A DNA stretch of 64,000 nucleotides from JBLHOS01 sp047623825 (GCA_047623825.1 JBLHOS010000004.1:1-64000); one strand, 5' to 3'. Counted from the first letter of the stretch, positions 8,194 to 18,734 are shown. Program-made: numbers and translations. Notes: generated by a model not told the origin, from the sequence alone.

Positions 8194-9900
8194 ATGAGCA
8201 TGCCGATCCTAGGCCCTGTCCCCGAACTTTATGTCTCCTACGAAAGCTCTTTAAAGTTAAAGCTTGAGGCCGCCGATCTGCCCAGCTGGGATATGAGCGA
8301 GCGCCAGATATGTGATCTGGAATTGCTGATGAACGGCGGTTTCAACCCACTCAAAGGCTTCCTCGATCAAGACGATTACATTTCGGTCGTTGAGACAATG
8401 CGCTTGGTCGATGGCACGCTATGGCCCATGCCAATCACCCTTGATATCAGCCAGAAGTTTGCCGACACGGTCGAGCCCGGTCAGGACATTGCGCTGCGCG
8501 ACCAAGAAGGCGTCATTTTGGCGATCCTGTCGATCAGTGACAAATACACGCCCAATAAGGCGCGTGAGGCTGAGATGGTCTACGGCGCCGACGATCTGGC
8601 GCACCCTGCCGTCAACTACCTGCATAATACCGCGGGCCCGGTTAATCTGGGCGGGGCAATCACCGGCATCACGCCCCCGACGCATTATGATTTCCGCGCC
8701 CGCCGCGACACACCTAATGAGCTGCGCGCCTATTTTCGCAAGCTTGGCTGGCGCAAGGTTGTCGCCTTTCAAACGCGCAACCCATTGCACCGCGCGCACC
8801 AGGAACTGACCTTCCGCGCGGCCAAGGAGGCGCAGGCCAACCTGCTGATCCATCCTGTTGTTGGCCTGACCAAACCCGGCGATATTGATCACTTCACCCG
8901 CGTGCGTTGCTATGAGGCCGTGTTGGACCAGTATCCGTCATCAACTACGACGATGAGCCTGTTGAACTTGGCGATGCGTATGGCTGGCCCGCGTGAGGCT
9001 GTCTGGCATGGCCTGATCCGTAAAAACCACGGCTGCACCCACTTCATCGTTGGTCGCGACCACGCAGGCCCGGGAAAAAACTCAGCTGGCGACGACTTTT
9101 ACGGCCCCTATGACGCCCAGGACCTATTTCGCGAACACCAAGACGAAATGGGCATCGAGATGGTCGATTTCAAACACATGGTCTATGTGCAAGACCGCGC
9201 GCAATATGAACCCGCCGATGAAATTGCCGAAGGCGTTACCGTCCTCAACATTTCCGGCACTGAGCTGCGCCGCCGCCTGTCCGAAGGCCTAGAGATCCCC
9301 GAATGGTTCTCATTCCCTGCGGTTGTGAATGAGTTGCGCCGCACCCGTCCACCACGTGCGCAGCAGGGCTTTACGGTGTTGTTCACTGGCCTGTCAGGGT
9401 CTGGAAAATCAACCATTGCCAACGCAATGATGGTTAAGCTTATGGAGATGGGCGGTCGCCCGGTGACATTGCTGGACGGCGACGTGGTGCGCAAACATCT
9501 GTCGTCTGAGCTTGGGTTCTCAAAAGAGCATCGGGATATCAATATCCGTCGCATCGGCTATGTCGCGTCTGAGATTACCAAAAACGGCGGAATCGCCATC
9601 TGCGCGCCAATTGCACCTTATACTGCAACCCGCCGTTCTGTTCGCGAGATGGTTGAAGCGTTCGGCGCGTTTGTTGAGGTGCATGTCGCAACCTCCCTAG
9701 AGGAGTGTGAGCGTCGAGATCGCAAAGGCCTTTATAAATTGGCCCGTGAAGGCAAAATCAAGGAATTCACTGGGATTTCAGATCCTTATGAAGAGCCTAC
9801 CAATGCCGAACTGGTCGTCGACACCGAAGGTACTGACGTTGATTACTGCGCTCAGCAGGTCTTGCTGAAGCTTGAAGGCATGGGCCTGATCGGCGCTTGA
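8194..9900 (+). CDS. sat/cysC: Bifunctional sulfate adenylyltransferase/adenylylsulfate kinase
   Basis: A 568-residue fusion that makes APS from ATP and sulfate and then phosphorylates it to PAPS. The N-terminal ~390 residues are a Sat-type ATP sulfurylase with QTRNPLHRAHQEL (about 193-205) and GRDHAGPG near residue 290. The C-terminal ~180 residues are APS kinase with the P-loop GLSGSGKST (about 399-407) and DGDVVRKHLSSELGFSKEHR. It stands alone, without cysD/N/H beside it. PAPS made here is the donor for the sulfotransferase encoded nearby, an inference from adjacency. A second ATG (8200) is also possible. Confidence 0.95.
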   Translation: MSMPILGPVPELYVSYESSLKLKLEAADLPSWDMSERQICDLELLMNGGFNPLKGFLDQDDYISVVETMRLVDGTLWPMPITLDISQKFADTVEPGQDIALRDQEGVILAILSISDKYTPNKAREAEMVYGADDLAHPAVNYLHNTAGPVNLGGAITGITPPTHYDFRARRDTPNELRAYFRKLGWRKVVAFQTRNPLHRAHQELTFRAAKEAQANLLIHPVVGLTKPGDIDHFTRVRCYEAVLDQYPSSTTTMSLLNLAMRMAGPREAVWHGLIRKNHGCTHFIVGRDHAGPGKNSAGDDFYGPYDAQDLFREHQDEMGIEMVDFKHMVYVQDRAQYEPADEIAEGVTVLNISGTELRRRLSEGLEIPEWFSFPAVVNELRRTRPPRAQQGFTVLFTGLSGSGKSTIANAMMVKLMEMGGRPVTLLDGDVVRKHLSSELGFSKEHRDINIRRIGYVASEITKNGGIAICAPIAPYTATRRSVREMVEAFGAFVEVHVATSLEECERRDRKGLYKLAREGKIKEFTGISDPYEEPTNAELVVDTEGTDVDYCAQQVLLKLEGMGLIGA

Positions 9901-9905
9901 TAACG

Positions 9906-9939
9906 ACGTGCGGGGTGGTCATTGGTGCCGCCCTGCACG
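9906..9939. terminator. Hairpin between convergent sat-cysC and GT10 genes
   Basis: CGTGC and GCACG flank an inner GGGTGG/CCGCCC pairing in the 40-base gap between two convergent genes, with a loop of about nine bases. There is no clear U-run on either strand, so it may be a weak bidirectional terminator only. Confidence 0.4.
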
Positions 9940-9940
9940 C

Positions 9941-10807
9941 CTAAAGACTAGCCAACAATGTTTCCGCTGCCCGTCTCTCAAGATTGGAGTATTTAGCAGC
10001 CGCAGGCTGGATCGCTTGCAACTTCGGCAGACGTGTCAGGTAATCGGCCTCATCGGCTGATAAGATCGCCTCTTGGATTTGCTCAGCCGTTTTACAGATA
10101 ATCATCGCCTCAGCGTCAAGAAAATCACCGATATTTGGGCACCCCCAATAGATCGGTATGGTTCCACACAAAACTGCATCGATCAGTTTCTCGGAAAAGT
10201 AGTTCTTCTCTCGAACATTCTCGATCACGACGGAATACCGAAATGGAGCAAGGCCATCGCTTTTGCGCTCAAACGGCTGATAGCCACGCCCCAACACAGC
10301 AACGTCTACGTTGTTCTGCCGGCTCCAATCCACAATCTGGTGCCGCAAAAGATGCCCCGGAAAATCGCGTTTGTCGGATGCGATCAATGAGATATTTTCA
10401 GATTTTTGCGCCACCAAGTCCTGCCAATCAGGCACCCAACTCGTGCCAAACGGAAGATAAAGCCCGTTGGGATACTTGGCCAGATAGTCGGTGTTGAAAC
10501 TGAAAACCCGAAAAAACCGCCGGTGACTGAAACGCAGCATCCGCAGATGCCGCTGATGCACTGCAGTCGGTTCCACCACCATCATCGAGACCTGTGCAGG
10601 TGTCCAAGTATGGCGCACAAAATGTGCCTTGTTTTTGGGGTAGATGATCAGATGATCTTGATCGGTTAAATCGCGTACCGTTCCACCAATTAAACGATCC
10701 GGGCAGCCAAGTGGCCACCCAAGTGCGTCCAGTTTTCGCTCTGCGCTCTCACGGCCAATTTTGCTTCCGTAAGGAAGAACAGCGATAGCTGGATCGGTAC
10801 TGGCCAT
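9941..10807 (-). CDS. Glycosyltransferase family 10-like (fucosyltransferase-type) protein
   Basis: A 288-residue soluble protein. Its C-terminal half carries the GT10 alpha-1,3-fucosyltransferase pattern: FRYSVVIENV (about 187-196), then YFSEKLIDAVLCGTIPIYWG (about 201-220), matching the donor-site motif that binds GDP-fucose in that family. The true donor and acceptor are unknown. ATG at 10807 follows AAAGGA and is preferred to the frame's earlier start. No polysaccharide cluster surrounds it, so it is an orphan. Convergent with sat-cysC. Confidence 0.8.
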   Translation of the reverse strand: MASTDPAIAVLPYGSKIGRESAERKLDALGWPLGCPDRLIGGTVRDLTDQDHLIIYPKNKAHFVRHTWTPAQVSMMVVEPTAVHQRHLRMLRFSHRRFFRVFSFNTDYLAKYPNGLYLPFGTSWVPDWQDLVAQKSENISLIASDKRDFPGHLLRHQIVDWSRQNNVDVAVLGRGYQPFERKSDGLAPFRYSVVIENVREKNYFSEKLIDAVLCGTIPIYWGCPNIGDFLDAEAMIICKTAEQIQEAILSADEADYLTRLPKLQAIQPAAAKYSNLERRAAETLLASL

Positions 10808-10892
10808 GACAAGGTCCTTTTGCCAGTTCGCTATACGGATCCGCCGATTAGCGCAATTCCTGACATACAATCGGTCAAGAAAGTGCTGTGAT

Positions 10893-11123
10893 CTAGTGCA
10901 CACTCATCGGCGAAAAATCGTTCTCTCTGGCCAACATGAACGCCAGCTTTCGATTGTGGACCAGCGCAAGCGGCTCCCCATCTTCATTGCTAACCGCAAA
11001 CAGCGTATCCATGCCCTCTGCCTGTTCCTGCACATCCTCTGGCAGATCGGCTACGCGAACCTCTCGGATATACGCGATGGCCGGGCCTTTATGCTCGGCA
11101 ACAAGTTTGTTTTCTTCAATCAT
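10893..11123 (-). CDS. DUF1150 family protein
   Basis: A 76-residue acidic protein of the DUF1150 family (AIAYIREVRVADLPEDVQEQ, then MDTLFAVSNEDGEPLALVHN). In alphaproteobacteria this family is found directly after small heat-shock genes, as here, one base after the hsp20 stop. The function is unknown; co-transcription with hsp20 implies a role in the heat-shock response. Confidence 0.87.
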   Translation of the reverse strand: MIEENKLVAEHKGPAIAYIREVRVADLPEDVQEQAEGMDTLFAVSNEDGEPLALVHNRKLAFMLARENDFSPMSVH

Positions 11124-11124
11124 C

Positions 11125-11544
11125 TCATTTGCCTCCGGTCTTGATTTCTATTGTTTGAACAATTGTATCTGGCGTTGAACGGCGCAACTCAACGTGCAGC
11201 AATCCATGCTCCATCTCAGCACCACTCACCTCAACCCCGTCGGCCAACACGAAACTGCGCTGAAACTGCCGGGCCGCGATGCCGCGGTGCAAAAAAATAC
11301 GGGCATCTGCCTCATCGCTTTGTCGCCCGCGAACCACCAACTGGCGATTTTCAAGCGTAATTGACAAATCATCCTCGGCAAACCCAGCGACAGCTAGGGT
11401 AATGCAATACGCATGATCACCCTTTTGCTCGATATTATACGGCGGGTAGCCGTCATTTCCGGATTTGGCGGTGCGTTCCACCAGCCGTTCCAGTTGATCA
11501 AATCCCAACAAGAAAGGGTGTGATCCAAGAGTAAGTTTCGTCAT
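11125..11544 (-). CDS. Hsp20-family small heat-shock protein
   Basis: A 139-residue alpha-crystallin-type chaperone that binds unfolding proteins in the cytoplasm. The alpha-crystallin core runs from about residue 30 to 125 (YNIEQKGDHAYCITLAVAGF, AEDDLSITLENRQLVVRGRQ), with the conserved GIAARQFQRSFVLADGVEV and ending HGLLHVELRR. ATG at 11544 is chosen because AAGGA lies ten bases upstream. The operon hsp20-DUF1150 has a sigma-32-like promoter about 70 bases upstream. Confidence 0.94.
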   Translation of the reverse strand: MTKLTLGSHPFLLGFDQLERLVERTAKSGNDGYPPYNIEQKGDHAYCITLAVAGFAEDDLSITLENRQLVVRGRQSDEADARIFLHRGIAARQFQRSFVLADGVEVSGAEMEHGLLHVELRRSTPDTIVQTIEIKTGGK

Positions 11545-11615
11545 TTCAGGCACATCCTTACGTCAAAGCGATCTGCAATCTGCAGGTCCCACACTTGGCG
11601 ACCCACGTTTTAGAA

Positions 11616-11644
11616 ATATGGGACCTCCTTCAACGACCTGCAAG
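11616..11644 (-). promoter_or_regulatory. Sigma-32 (RpoH)-type promoter of hsp20
   Basis: On the - strand, CTTGCAG (11644-11638) and CCCATAT (11622-11616) are separated by 15 bases. This fits the E. coli sigma-32 consensus (CTTGAAA, 11-16 bases, CCCATnT). It lies about 70 bases upstream of the hsp20 start codon. Confidence 0.75.
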
Positions 11645-11722
11645 GGTAAGGATGCTTTGCGGTTCAGGCATTTAGAGGTATCTTAACCCTTCGCCCTTTC
11701 CGACTCATCCCCGAGGCTCTTG

Positions 11723-11941
11723 ATGAACGCACCCACCGAGATGAACCACGAAGACGTCCAGCGTGTCAGGCTGGAGGTTTTGAGGCGCGAGCACAATGAC
11801 CTAGATCATGCGATTGCAGCGTTGCATGAAAACAGCATGCCCGACCAGTTGATGCTGCGTCGGTTAAAAAAGCAAAAACTGGCCCTGAAAGACCGGATTG
11901 CGCGGATCTATGATGAGCTGACCCCAGACATCATTGCGTAA
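11723..11941 (+). CDS. DUF465/YdcH-family small protein
   Basis: A 72-residue helical protein with the DUF465 pattern: LRREHNDLDHAIAALHENSM, then DQLMLRRLKKQKLALKDRIARI. These short coiled-coil proteins are common in proteobacteria and have no agreed function. ATG at 11723 follows GAGG by seven bases; the TTG one codon earlier is not needed. It precedes purE on the same strand by 57 bases. Confidence 0.88.
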   Translation: MNAPTEMNHEDVQRVRLEVLRREHNDLDHAIAALHENSMPDQLMLRRLKKQKLALKDRIARIYDELTPDIIA

Positions 11942-11998
11942 GCGCGCCGCGCAGTTATAGTGCCGCCTCTTTTGACCGACTTGGGAAAGATCATTGAT

Positions 11999-12487
11999 AT
12001 GCCAGACATTCAGGTCGGGATCATTATGGGCAGTCAGTCCGACTGGCCTACCATGGTTGAGGCGGCGGCTATTTTAGACAGTTTGGGCATTGCCTATGAG
12101 GCTCGCATCGTCTCAGCGCACCGCACACCTGACAGATTGTGGGAGTACGGCAAAACTGCTGTCGACCGCGGTTTGCAGGTGATCATCGCAGGGGCCGGCG
12201 GGGCCGCCCATCTTCCCGGCATGATGGCGTCAAAAACCCGGGTGCCCGTCATCGGTGTCCCAGTTCAGACTAACGCACTTTCTGGCGTCGACAGCCTTTA
12301 TTCCATCGTGCAAATGCCGCGTGGTTTCCCAGTGGCTACCATGGCGATCGGGTCAGCGGGTGCCGCAAATGCCGGGTTGATGGCCGCGGGCATTCTGGCC
12401 TTACAGGATGCGGCTTTGGCAGCCCGGCTTGATCAGTGGCGCGCCGATCTGTCGGCCTCAATCCCTGAAAGCCCGCTTGATGATTAA
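11999..12487 (+). CDS. purE: N5-carboxyaminoimidazole ribonucleotide mutase
   Basis: PurE class I converts N5-CAIR to CAIR in purine synthesis. The 162-residue protein shows GIIMGSQSDWPTM (about residues 6-18), IVSAHRTPDR (about 37-46), IAGAGGAAHLPGM and GVPVQTNALSGVDSL, all typical. The start at 11999 (MPDIQVG) is chosen over the GTG 13 codons upstream. Its stop overlaps the purK start by eight bases, so purE and purK are translationally coupled. Confidence 0.96.
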   Translation: MPDIQVGIIMGSQSDWPTMVEAAAILDSLGIAYEARIVSAHRTPDRLWEYGKTAVDRGLQVIIAGAGGAAHLPGMMASKTRVPVIGVPVQTNALSGVDSLYSIVQMPRGFPVATMAIGSAGAANAGLMAAGILALQDAALAARLDQWRADLSASIPESPLDD

Positions 12488-13550
12488 CCCTTTGCCGCTT
12501 GGCAGCACCATAGGCATCTTTGGCGGGGGACAACTGGGTCGCATGCTGTCTGTCGCCGCCTCACGTCTGGGCTACAGAACCCACATATTTGAGCCAGGCG
12601 CTGCACCTGCCGCCGATGTGGCCCACGCGCTGACCACTGCCGCTTACGGCGATCTTGACGCGTTGCGCGCCTTTGCCGCCTCGGTCGATGTCCTGACCTT
12701 TGAATTTGAGAATATCCCTGCGGCAGCCCTTGAATTTCTGGCTGCCGACACGCCGCTTTTTCCGCCGCGTCAGGCGTTGGAGATCAGCCAGGACCGACTG
12801 ACAGAAAAGGCCTTCCTGCGTGATCTAGGGCTGCAAACAGCCCCTTTCGCAAACGTGTCTAGTCCTGATGATCTGGCCGCAGCCCTTGCTATAACCGGAA
12901 CACCCGCCATCCTGAAAACCCGCCGGATGGGATATGACGGTAAAGGTCAGGTCAAGATTATGACCCCTGATCAGGCTCAGGACGCCATGGCCAGCATGGC
13001 TGGCGCACCTGCGATCCTCGAGGGGTTTGTCGCATTTGAACGTGAAATTTCAGTCATTGCCGCCCGCGGCCAAGACGGCGCCATCGCCTGCTTTGACCCC
13101 GGCGAAAACGTACACAAAGACGGGATCCTCGCGACTACAACCGTGCCTGCCCGCTTGCCACCAAGCCTGCGCAGCGACGCTGCACTTCTGGCCGCCCGCA
13201 TCCTCAACGCGCTGGATTATGTTGGCGTTTTGGGGGTTGAGTTGTTTGTGACCCCCGGCGCCCTTATCGTGAATGAGATTGCCCCAAGGGTGCACAATTC
13301 GGGTCATTGGACCCAAGGCGGCTGCGCCGTTGACCAGTTTGAGCAGCATATTCGCGCGATCACTGGCTGGCCCTTGGGTGACGGGACCCGCCACGCCAAT
13401 GTTGTCATGGAAAATCTGATCGGCGATGATATCACCCGCCTGCCAGATCTGGCCAAGGCCCCCAATACCCAAATCCATCTCTACGGAAAGTCAGAGATCC
13501 GTCCAGGCCGAAAAATGGGCCATATCAACGTCTTGACCGGCACCTCTTAG
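12480..13550 (+). CDS. purK: 5-(carboxyamino)imidazole ribonucleotide synthase
   Basis: An ATP-grasp enzyme that carboxylates AIR to N5-CAIR using ATP and bicarbonate, feeding PurE. The 356-residue protein starts MINPLPLGSTIGIFGGGQLG and shows LTFEFENIPA, the ATP-grasp core TRRMGYDGKGQ, EGFVAFEREISVI, and the metal-binding VNEIAPRVHNSGHWT. ATG at 12480 overlaps the end of purE; the longer frame starting within purE is a shadow. Confidence 0.96.
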   Translation: MINPLPLGSTIGIFGGGQLGRMLSVAASRLGYRTHIFEPGAAPAADVAHALTTAAYGDLDALRAFAASVDVLTFEFENIPAAALEFLAADTPLFPPRQALEISQDRLTEKAFLRDLGLQTAPFANVSSPDDLAAALAITGTPAILKTRRMGYDGKGQVKIMTPDQAQDAMASMAGAPAILEGFVAFEREISVIAARGQDGAIACFDPGENVHKDGILATTTVPARLPPSLRSDAALLAARILNALDYVGVLGVELFVTPGALIVNEIAPRVHNSGHWTQGGCAVDQFEQHIRAITGWPLGDGTRHANVVMENLIGDDITRLPDLAKAPNTQIHLYGKSEIRPGRKMGHINVLTGTS

Positions 13551-13575
13551 AGACTCAAACGTGCCACTTTATGTG

Positions 13576-13588
13576 TAAAAATATCCCC
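13576..13588. repeat. 13-base TAAAAATATCCCC motif, copy 1
   Basis: TAAAAATATCCCC lies 26 bases after the purK stop. The identical 13 bases occur at 58156-58168, after argD. Both are between genes on the + strand side. Such short shared intergenic strings may be remnants of a dispersed repeat. Confidence 0.4.
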
Positions 13589-13638
13589 GCCGTAGGTATC
13601 TTTTCCCCACAGAAAAACTAAGCCAAGGCCTAAAAATT

Positions 13639-14364
13639 TCAGTCTACCAAACCCTCAATCAGGTCAATAAAATCCATCTCGTGATCAAACGCACCAGTCT
13701 CCAAAAAGATCAGCACTTCGGCAATCACCAGCGGGTTATTCATCATGAAAGTATGGGTTACAGGCAACACTAGGTGGTCATCCATACCCGAAACGCGTGT
13801 CCGTTCAACGGCGACTTTTCCGTCATCTGGTCCCTCGATCAGGGCGGAATAAACCGGGTTCAAGCTACGATTGCCTGCAATGATCCCCAACTCAAAATCC
13901 ACATCCGGCAGACGGTTCGGCAGATCCTCAGGATCCGTGCCCAATTGCATACCTGCGGGACCATTGATCCATTCAAACGGCTCTAATGGCCCCAAAAGAT
14001 CGACCAGTTCCGATCCACCATTCGGCGGGGCCAACATCACGACACGTCCCAAATAGGTCGGCCGATGTTCAGCCAGCCAATACCGTACCAGAATCCCGCC
14101 CATGGAATGAGTGACAAAATGCACGGTTTGTTGCCCGCAACGCGCCACAGCGGGTGCGATCACCGCTTCTGCCAGTACGGCAATAGACGCATCAGTCGAT
14201 GGGTAAGACCGATTTATCGCGTGGTAGCCGGAGGCTTCCAACGCCTCTTCTAGAACAGTAAGAGACGCGGCACCTCGGCCCAGCCCATGCAATAAGATCA
14301 CGCAATCCGCGCGAGCAGAACCTGCGCTGAAAAGCAGAGCAAACAGAAGAGTGAAGCGTGTCAT
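13639..14364 (-). CDS. Secreted alpha/beta hydrolase (lipase-like)
   Basis: A 241-residue protein with a signal peptide (about residues 1-19, ending SARA-D). The mature part begins CVILLHGLGRGAASL, the oxyanion region, and has the nucleophile elbow VHFVTHSMGGILVRYWL (Ser about 87). Later acids and a final His (PVTHTFMMNN) complete a lipase-like layout of the triacylglycerol lipase/PGAP1 type. The substrate is unknown. The call is from motifs; the enzyme is likely periplasmic or secreted. Confidence 0.8.
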   Translation of the reverse strand: MTRFTLLFALLFSAGSARADCVILLHGLGRGAASLTVLEEALEASGYHAINRSYPSTDASIAVLAEAVIAPAVARCGQQTVHFVTHSMGGILVRYWLAEHRPTYLGRVVMLAPPNGGSELVDLLGPLEPFEWINGPAGMQLGTDPEDLPNRLPDVDFELGIIAGNRSLNPVYSALIEGPDDGKVAVERTRVSGMDDHLVLPVTHTFMMNNPLVIAEVLIFLETGAFDHEMDFIDLIEGLVD

Positions 14365-14463
14365 TTTTGAAATCTAAGCCCTTTTCCGCGATATCACGAG
14401 AGGCAAGGCAACAATAGCACAACGTCGCTTGCAATTACTGGATCATAAAGGCAGCGTCAGCGC

Positions 14464-14904
14464 ATGGCATCCCCTCGTTTGGCCGTTCGTGGCCTCCTCT
14501 TAATCGATAACAAATTGCTCTTAGTGAATGCTTGGCCAGGTGGTCGGGGGGATCTTTGGTGCGCGCCCGGCGGCGGGGTCAATCGCGGCGCCAGCCTGCA
14601 TGATAATCTAATCCGTGAGATGTACGAGGAGACAGGACTAAACGTTTCGGTCGGCGATCCGTGCCTTTTGAATGAGTTTCACGACCCCAAAGGGACGTTT
14701 CATCAGGTCGATATCTATTTTCGCTGTACTGTCGTCTCAGGTACGCTTGACCCCGCATGGGCCGATCCAGAGGGGGTTGTTATCAATCGCCGCTTGGTCA
14801 CAAGGGCTGAGCTATCAACGCTTAAAGCCAAACCCGATAGTTTGGGGGACGCCGCGTGGGGTACCAGCCTGCTTTATGATCCACTAGAGCCGATTTTGCG
14901 TTGA
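14464..14904 (+). CDS. Nudix hydrolase
   Basis: A 146-residue Nudix protein. The Nudix box runs APGGGVNRGASLHDNLIREM, then YEETGL (residues about 37-62). The REU-EE-GU part that binds the metal is intact, but the first conserved Glu of the box is Ala. Nudix enzymes cleave nucleoside diphosphate-linked compounds; the substrate is not predictable. Its 3' end overlaps the convergent EamA gene by 31 bases. No clear ribosome site is seen. Confidence 0.88.
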   Translation: MASPRLAVRGLLLIDNKLLLVNAWPGGRGDLWCAPGGGVNRGASLHDNLIREMYEETGLNVSVGDPCLLNEFHDPKGTFHQVDIYFRCTVVSGTLDPAWADPEGVVINRRLVTRAELSTLKAKPDSLGDAAWGTSLLYDPLEPILR

Positions 14905-15755
14905 GGGCGACCCAACCCAAATGCGATGCCCCCCAAAACCAAAACCCCAGCCCCGATCAAGCGCAAGCTGACACCCTCACCTAAGACTAAAACGCCGCCC
15001 AATGTCGCAAGGATGGGAACCGTCAGCTGGACCAATCCGCCGACAGAGGCACCAAGTTTTGGCAAAACCGCATACCACAGTGCATATCCCAACCCCGACG
15101 TCACGGCGCCTGAAATGATCGCCAATATCGCCCCACGTAGTGTTGGCATCACGGCATCAGGTGCAAATGGCAACAGCCACGCAACAACAAAGCACACCGG
15201 AACCGCCAGCACAAAATTTGCCGCCGTTTCCGTCAGTGGATCTTTGGCCGCCCGTCCCGCCAATGAATATACCCCCCAACCAAACGCCGCTAATCCCATC
15301 GCACCCGCTTGGATCAAAGGCACGGTTTGTGCGCCGCCCGGCCACATCAGCCAGCTTAGCCCCGCAAACGCAGCACCCGCCCCCAGCCAGCGGCGCGCAG
15401 GGATCAAGTCACCACCAAACACGGCACCCGCAAACATGGTAATCTGGACACCGCCAAACAGGATCAGCGCGCCCAGTCCCGCATCAAGCGACGTATAAGC
15501 AATTGAAAATCCTAGAAGATAAAGGCTAAGCGTCAATGCCCCCAATACGCGGCGCCGACTCAACATGCGCACCAGAACTGGCACGCCGCGCCTCTGGCTC
15601 AACGCCAAAACGCTCAACGTGACGGCCCCCGCCAGAACCCGGATCAACGCAAAACTTAGCGGATCGGCGTCGCCATCGGCCACCGCCATCCGGTTCAAGA
15701 TCGAATTGGCCGCAAAGGCCAACATCGTCAAAGCCGTCAAAAGGGCCAGCCGCAT
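14874..15755 (-). CDS. EamA/DMT-family transporter
   Basis: A 293-residue membrane protein with about ten hydrophobic helices in two similar halves, the drug/metabolite transporter layout (EamA repeats, for example LTMLAFAANSILNRMAVADG near the N-terminus and GAVTSGLGYALWYAVLPKLG in the second half). The N-terminal half keeps the NSILNRMA motif common in these exporters. The substrate is unknown. Start ATG at 15755 has GGAAAGAG upstream. Convergent overlap of 31 bases with the Nudix gene. Confidence 0.87.
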   Translation of the reverse strand: MRLALLTALTMLAFAANSILNRMAVADGDADPLSFALIRVLAGAVTLSVLALSQRRGVPVLVRMLSRRRVLGALTLSLYLLGFSIAYTSLDAGLGALILFGGVQITMFAGAVFGGDLIPARRWLGAGAAFAGLSWLMWPGGAQTVPLIQAGAMGLAAFGWGVYSLAGRAAKDPLTETAANFVLAVPVCFVVAWLLPFAPDAVMPTLRGAILAIISGAVTSGLGYALWYAVLPKLGASVGGLVQLTVPILATLGGVLVLGEGVSLRLIGAGVLVLGGIAFGLGRPQRKIGSSGS

Positions 15756-15787
15756 TTGTTTCTCTTTCCGTGTTGCCGCAGGCCTGC

Positions 15788-16936
15788 CTAGGCTAGGAAC
15801 CGTTCCACCAACTCACCCGATAGATGGCTGGCCTGTCCAGCCACAAACGTTCCTGCAACCCGCTTTGTTACCGCATCAAGTACAACAAGATCGGCCTGAG
15901 CCCCAACCGACAGATGCCCCCGATCGTGCCAGCCCATCGCCATCGCCGGATTGGTCGAGATCAGGTTCCACGCATCCGGCAATGGCATCACACCATCTGC
16001 GACAAGTGTCAGCGCCGCCTGACGCAGCGAAGGATAGTGGTAATCTGAAACCAGCACATCACAATGCCCTGCCGCCAGGGCGTCACGCGCGCTCTGGTTC
16101 TTCTTATGGGACTTACCACGAACCACATTGGGCGCGCCCAAAATCACCAGATCGCCTGCGTCATGGGCCGCTGCTGTCGCTACAGATGTTTCCGGAAATT
16201 CGGCAATATCCGCCCCCATTTCGCGAAATCGAGACCGGGTCTCTGCGCTGCGATCATCATGGCTGCCCAGACGTACGCCCGCGGCCCGCAGCCGCTCGGC
16301 CATCGCGCGCAAGGGAGCTTGGATCTCGGACCTGCGCGCCGACAAATCTTGCAGCAGCTTCAGATGCGCCTCTGGTGAGCGTCCCGCCCTTAGCGCCTGC
16401 CCTGTCAGGCGTTGAGGTCGTTTGCCTGTATTCAAGGCGCCATGGGGCAGGTGATCGTTGAATACGACATAGCCGATTTGGTCGCTCAAAATCAGGGCTT
16501 CGGCACGTGCATATTCATCGATAAGATTTATCTCCAGCCGCAACTGCACTTGCATCCGACTGTGCCATTGTCGCTGCGTCCGGCTTAAAGCCTCAACCAG
16601 TTTCTGTGCAAAATCGGGGCCACGCATCCCGCCCTCCCAACTGAAAAACTGGGCCAGAACCGCCGTGGTAATCCCGTTACAGGCCAATTCTGCATCGACT
16701 GCGGCCAGACCTTCATCCAGCTCACCGATCACACCACGGCGGGGCGCCAGATGGCGCTCAAACCCGTCACCATGCAGATCAATAATCCCCGGTAGGACCC
16801 AAAATCCAGCTAAATCAATCTCACGGCCAGCCCCCGGCTGCGCAACACGCCCATCCACCACGGCCAAAGGTGTGGCGCACAGCCCCCCCGTTGGCCATAG
16901 AACCTCAGCGCCGGTAATGATCAATCCGTTCAACAT
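15788..16936 (-). CDS. phnM: Alpha-D-ribose 1-methylphosphonate 5-triphosphate diphosphatase-like (PhnM)
   Basis: An amidohydrolase-superfamily protein of 382 residues matching PhnM of the carbon-phosphorus lyase pathway, which removes pyrophosphate from ribose-1-methylphosphonate-5-triphosphate. Motifs: GIIDLHGDGFERHLAPRRGV (metal-binding HGDxxE), VVFNDHLPHGALNTGK, GSHDDRSAET and DVLVSDYHYPSL. ATG at 16936 is the likely start. No other phn gene is present in the window, so either the rest of the C-P lyase operon is elsewhere or this copy has another role. Confidence 0.9.
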   Translation of the reverse strand: MLNGLIITGAEVLWPTGGLCATPLAVVDGRVAQPGAGREIDLAGFWVLPGIIDLHGDGFERHLAPRRGVIGELDEGLAAVDAELACNGITTAVLAQFFSWEGGMRGPDFAQKLVEALSRTQRQWHSRMQVQLRLEINLIDEYARAEALILSDQIGYVVFNDHLPHGALNTGKRPQRLTGQALRAGRSPEAHLKLLQDLSARRSEIQAPLRAMAERLRAAGVRLGSHDDRSAETRSRFREMGADIAEFPETSVATAAAHDAGDLVILGAPNVVRGKSHKKNQSARDALAAGHCDVLVSDYHYPSLRQAALTLVADGVMPLPDAWNLISTNPAMAMGWHDRGHLSVGAQADLVVLDAVTKRVAGTFVAGQASHLSGELVERFLA

Positions 16937-17040
16937 CCATGTCAATTGACGCAGGAATGCCCGACACTCAACCCCTTGGCCTTTTTCTTGGTCCAAATAC
17001 TCTCGCCGAAGGCGCAGCAACACTTGCCCGAAAACGCGAA

Positions 17041-17063
17041 AAGGGGCCGCAAATGCGACCCCT
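17041..17063 (-). terminator. Terminator after groEL
   Basis: On the - strand, AAGGGGTCGC pairs with GCGGCCCCTT (one G-T wobble), closing a tight loop, followed by TTTTC. It begins 30 bases after the groEL stop codon. Confidence 0.7.
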
Positions 17064-17093
17064 TCCCAAGTTTGTTAATGTAGGCCTTTTGGC

Positions 17094-18734
<1,641 letters not shown>

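Noticed and set aside
14874..14904. Frameshift at the Nudix/EamA junction
   Set aside because: The 31-base overlap is a plain convergent overlap; both proteins have normal lengths.
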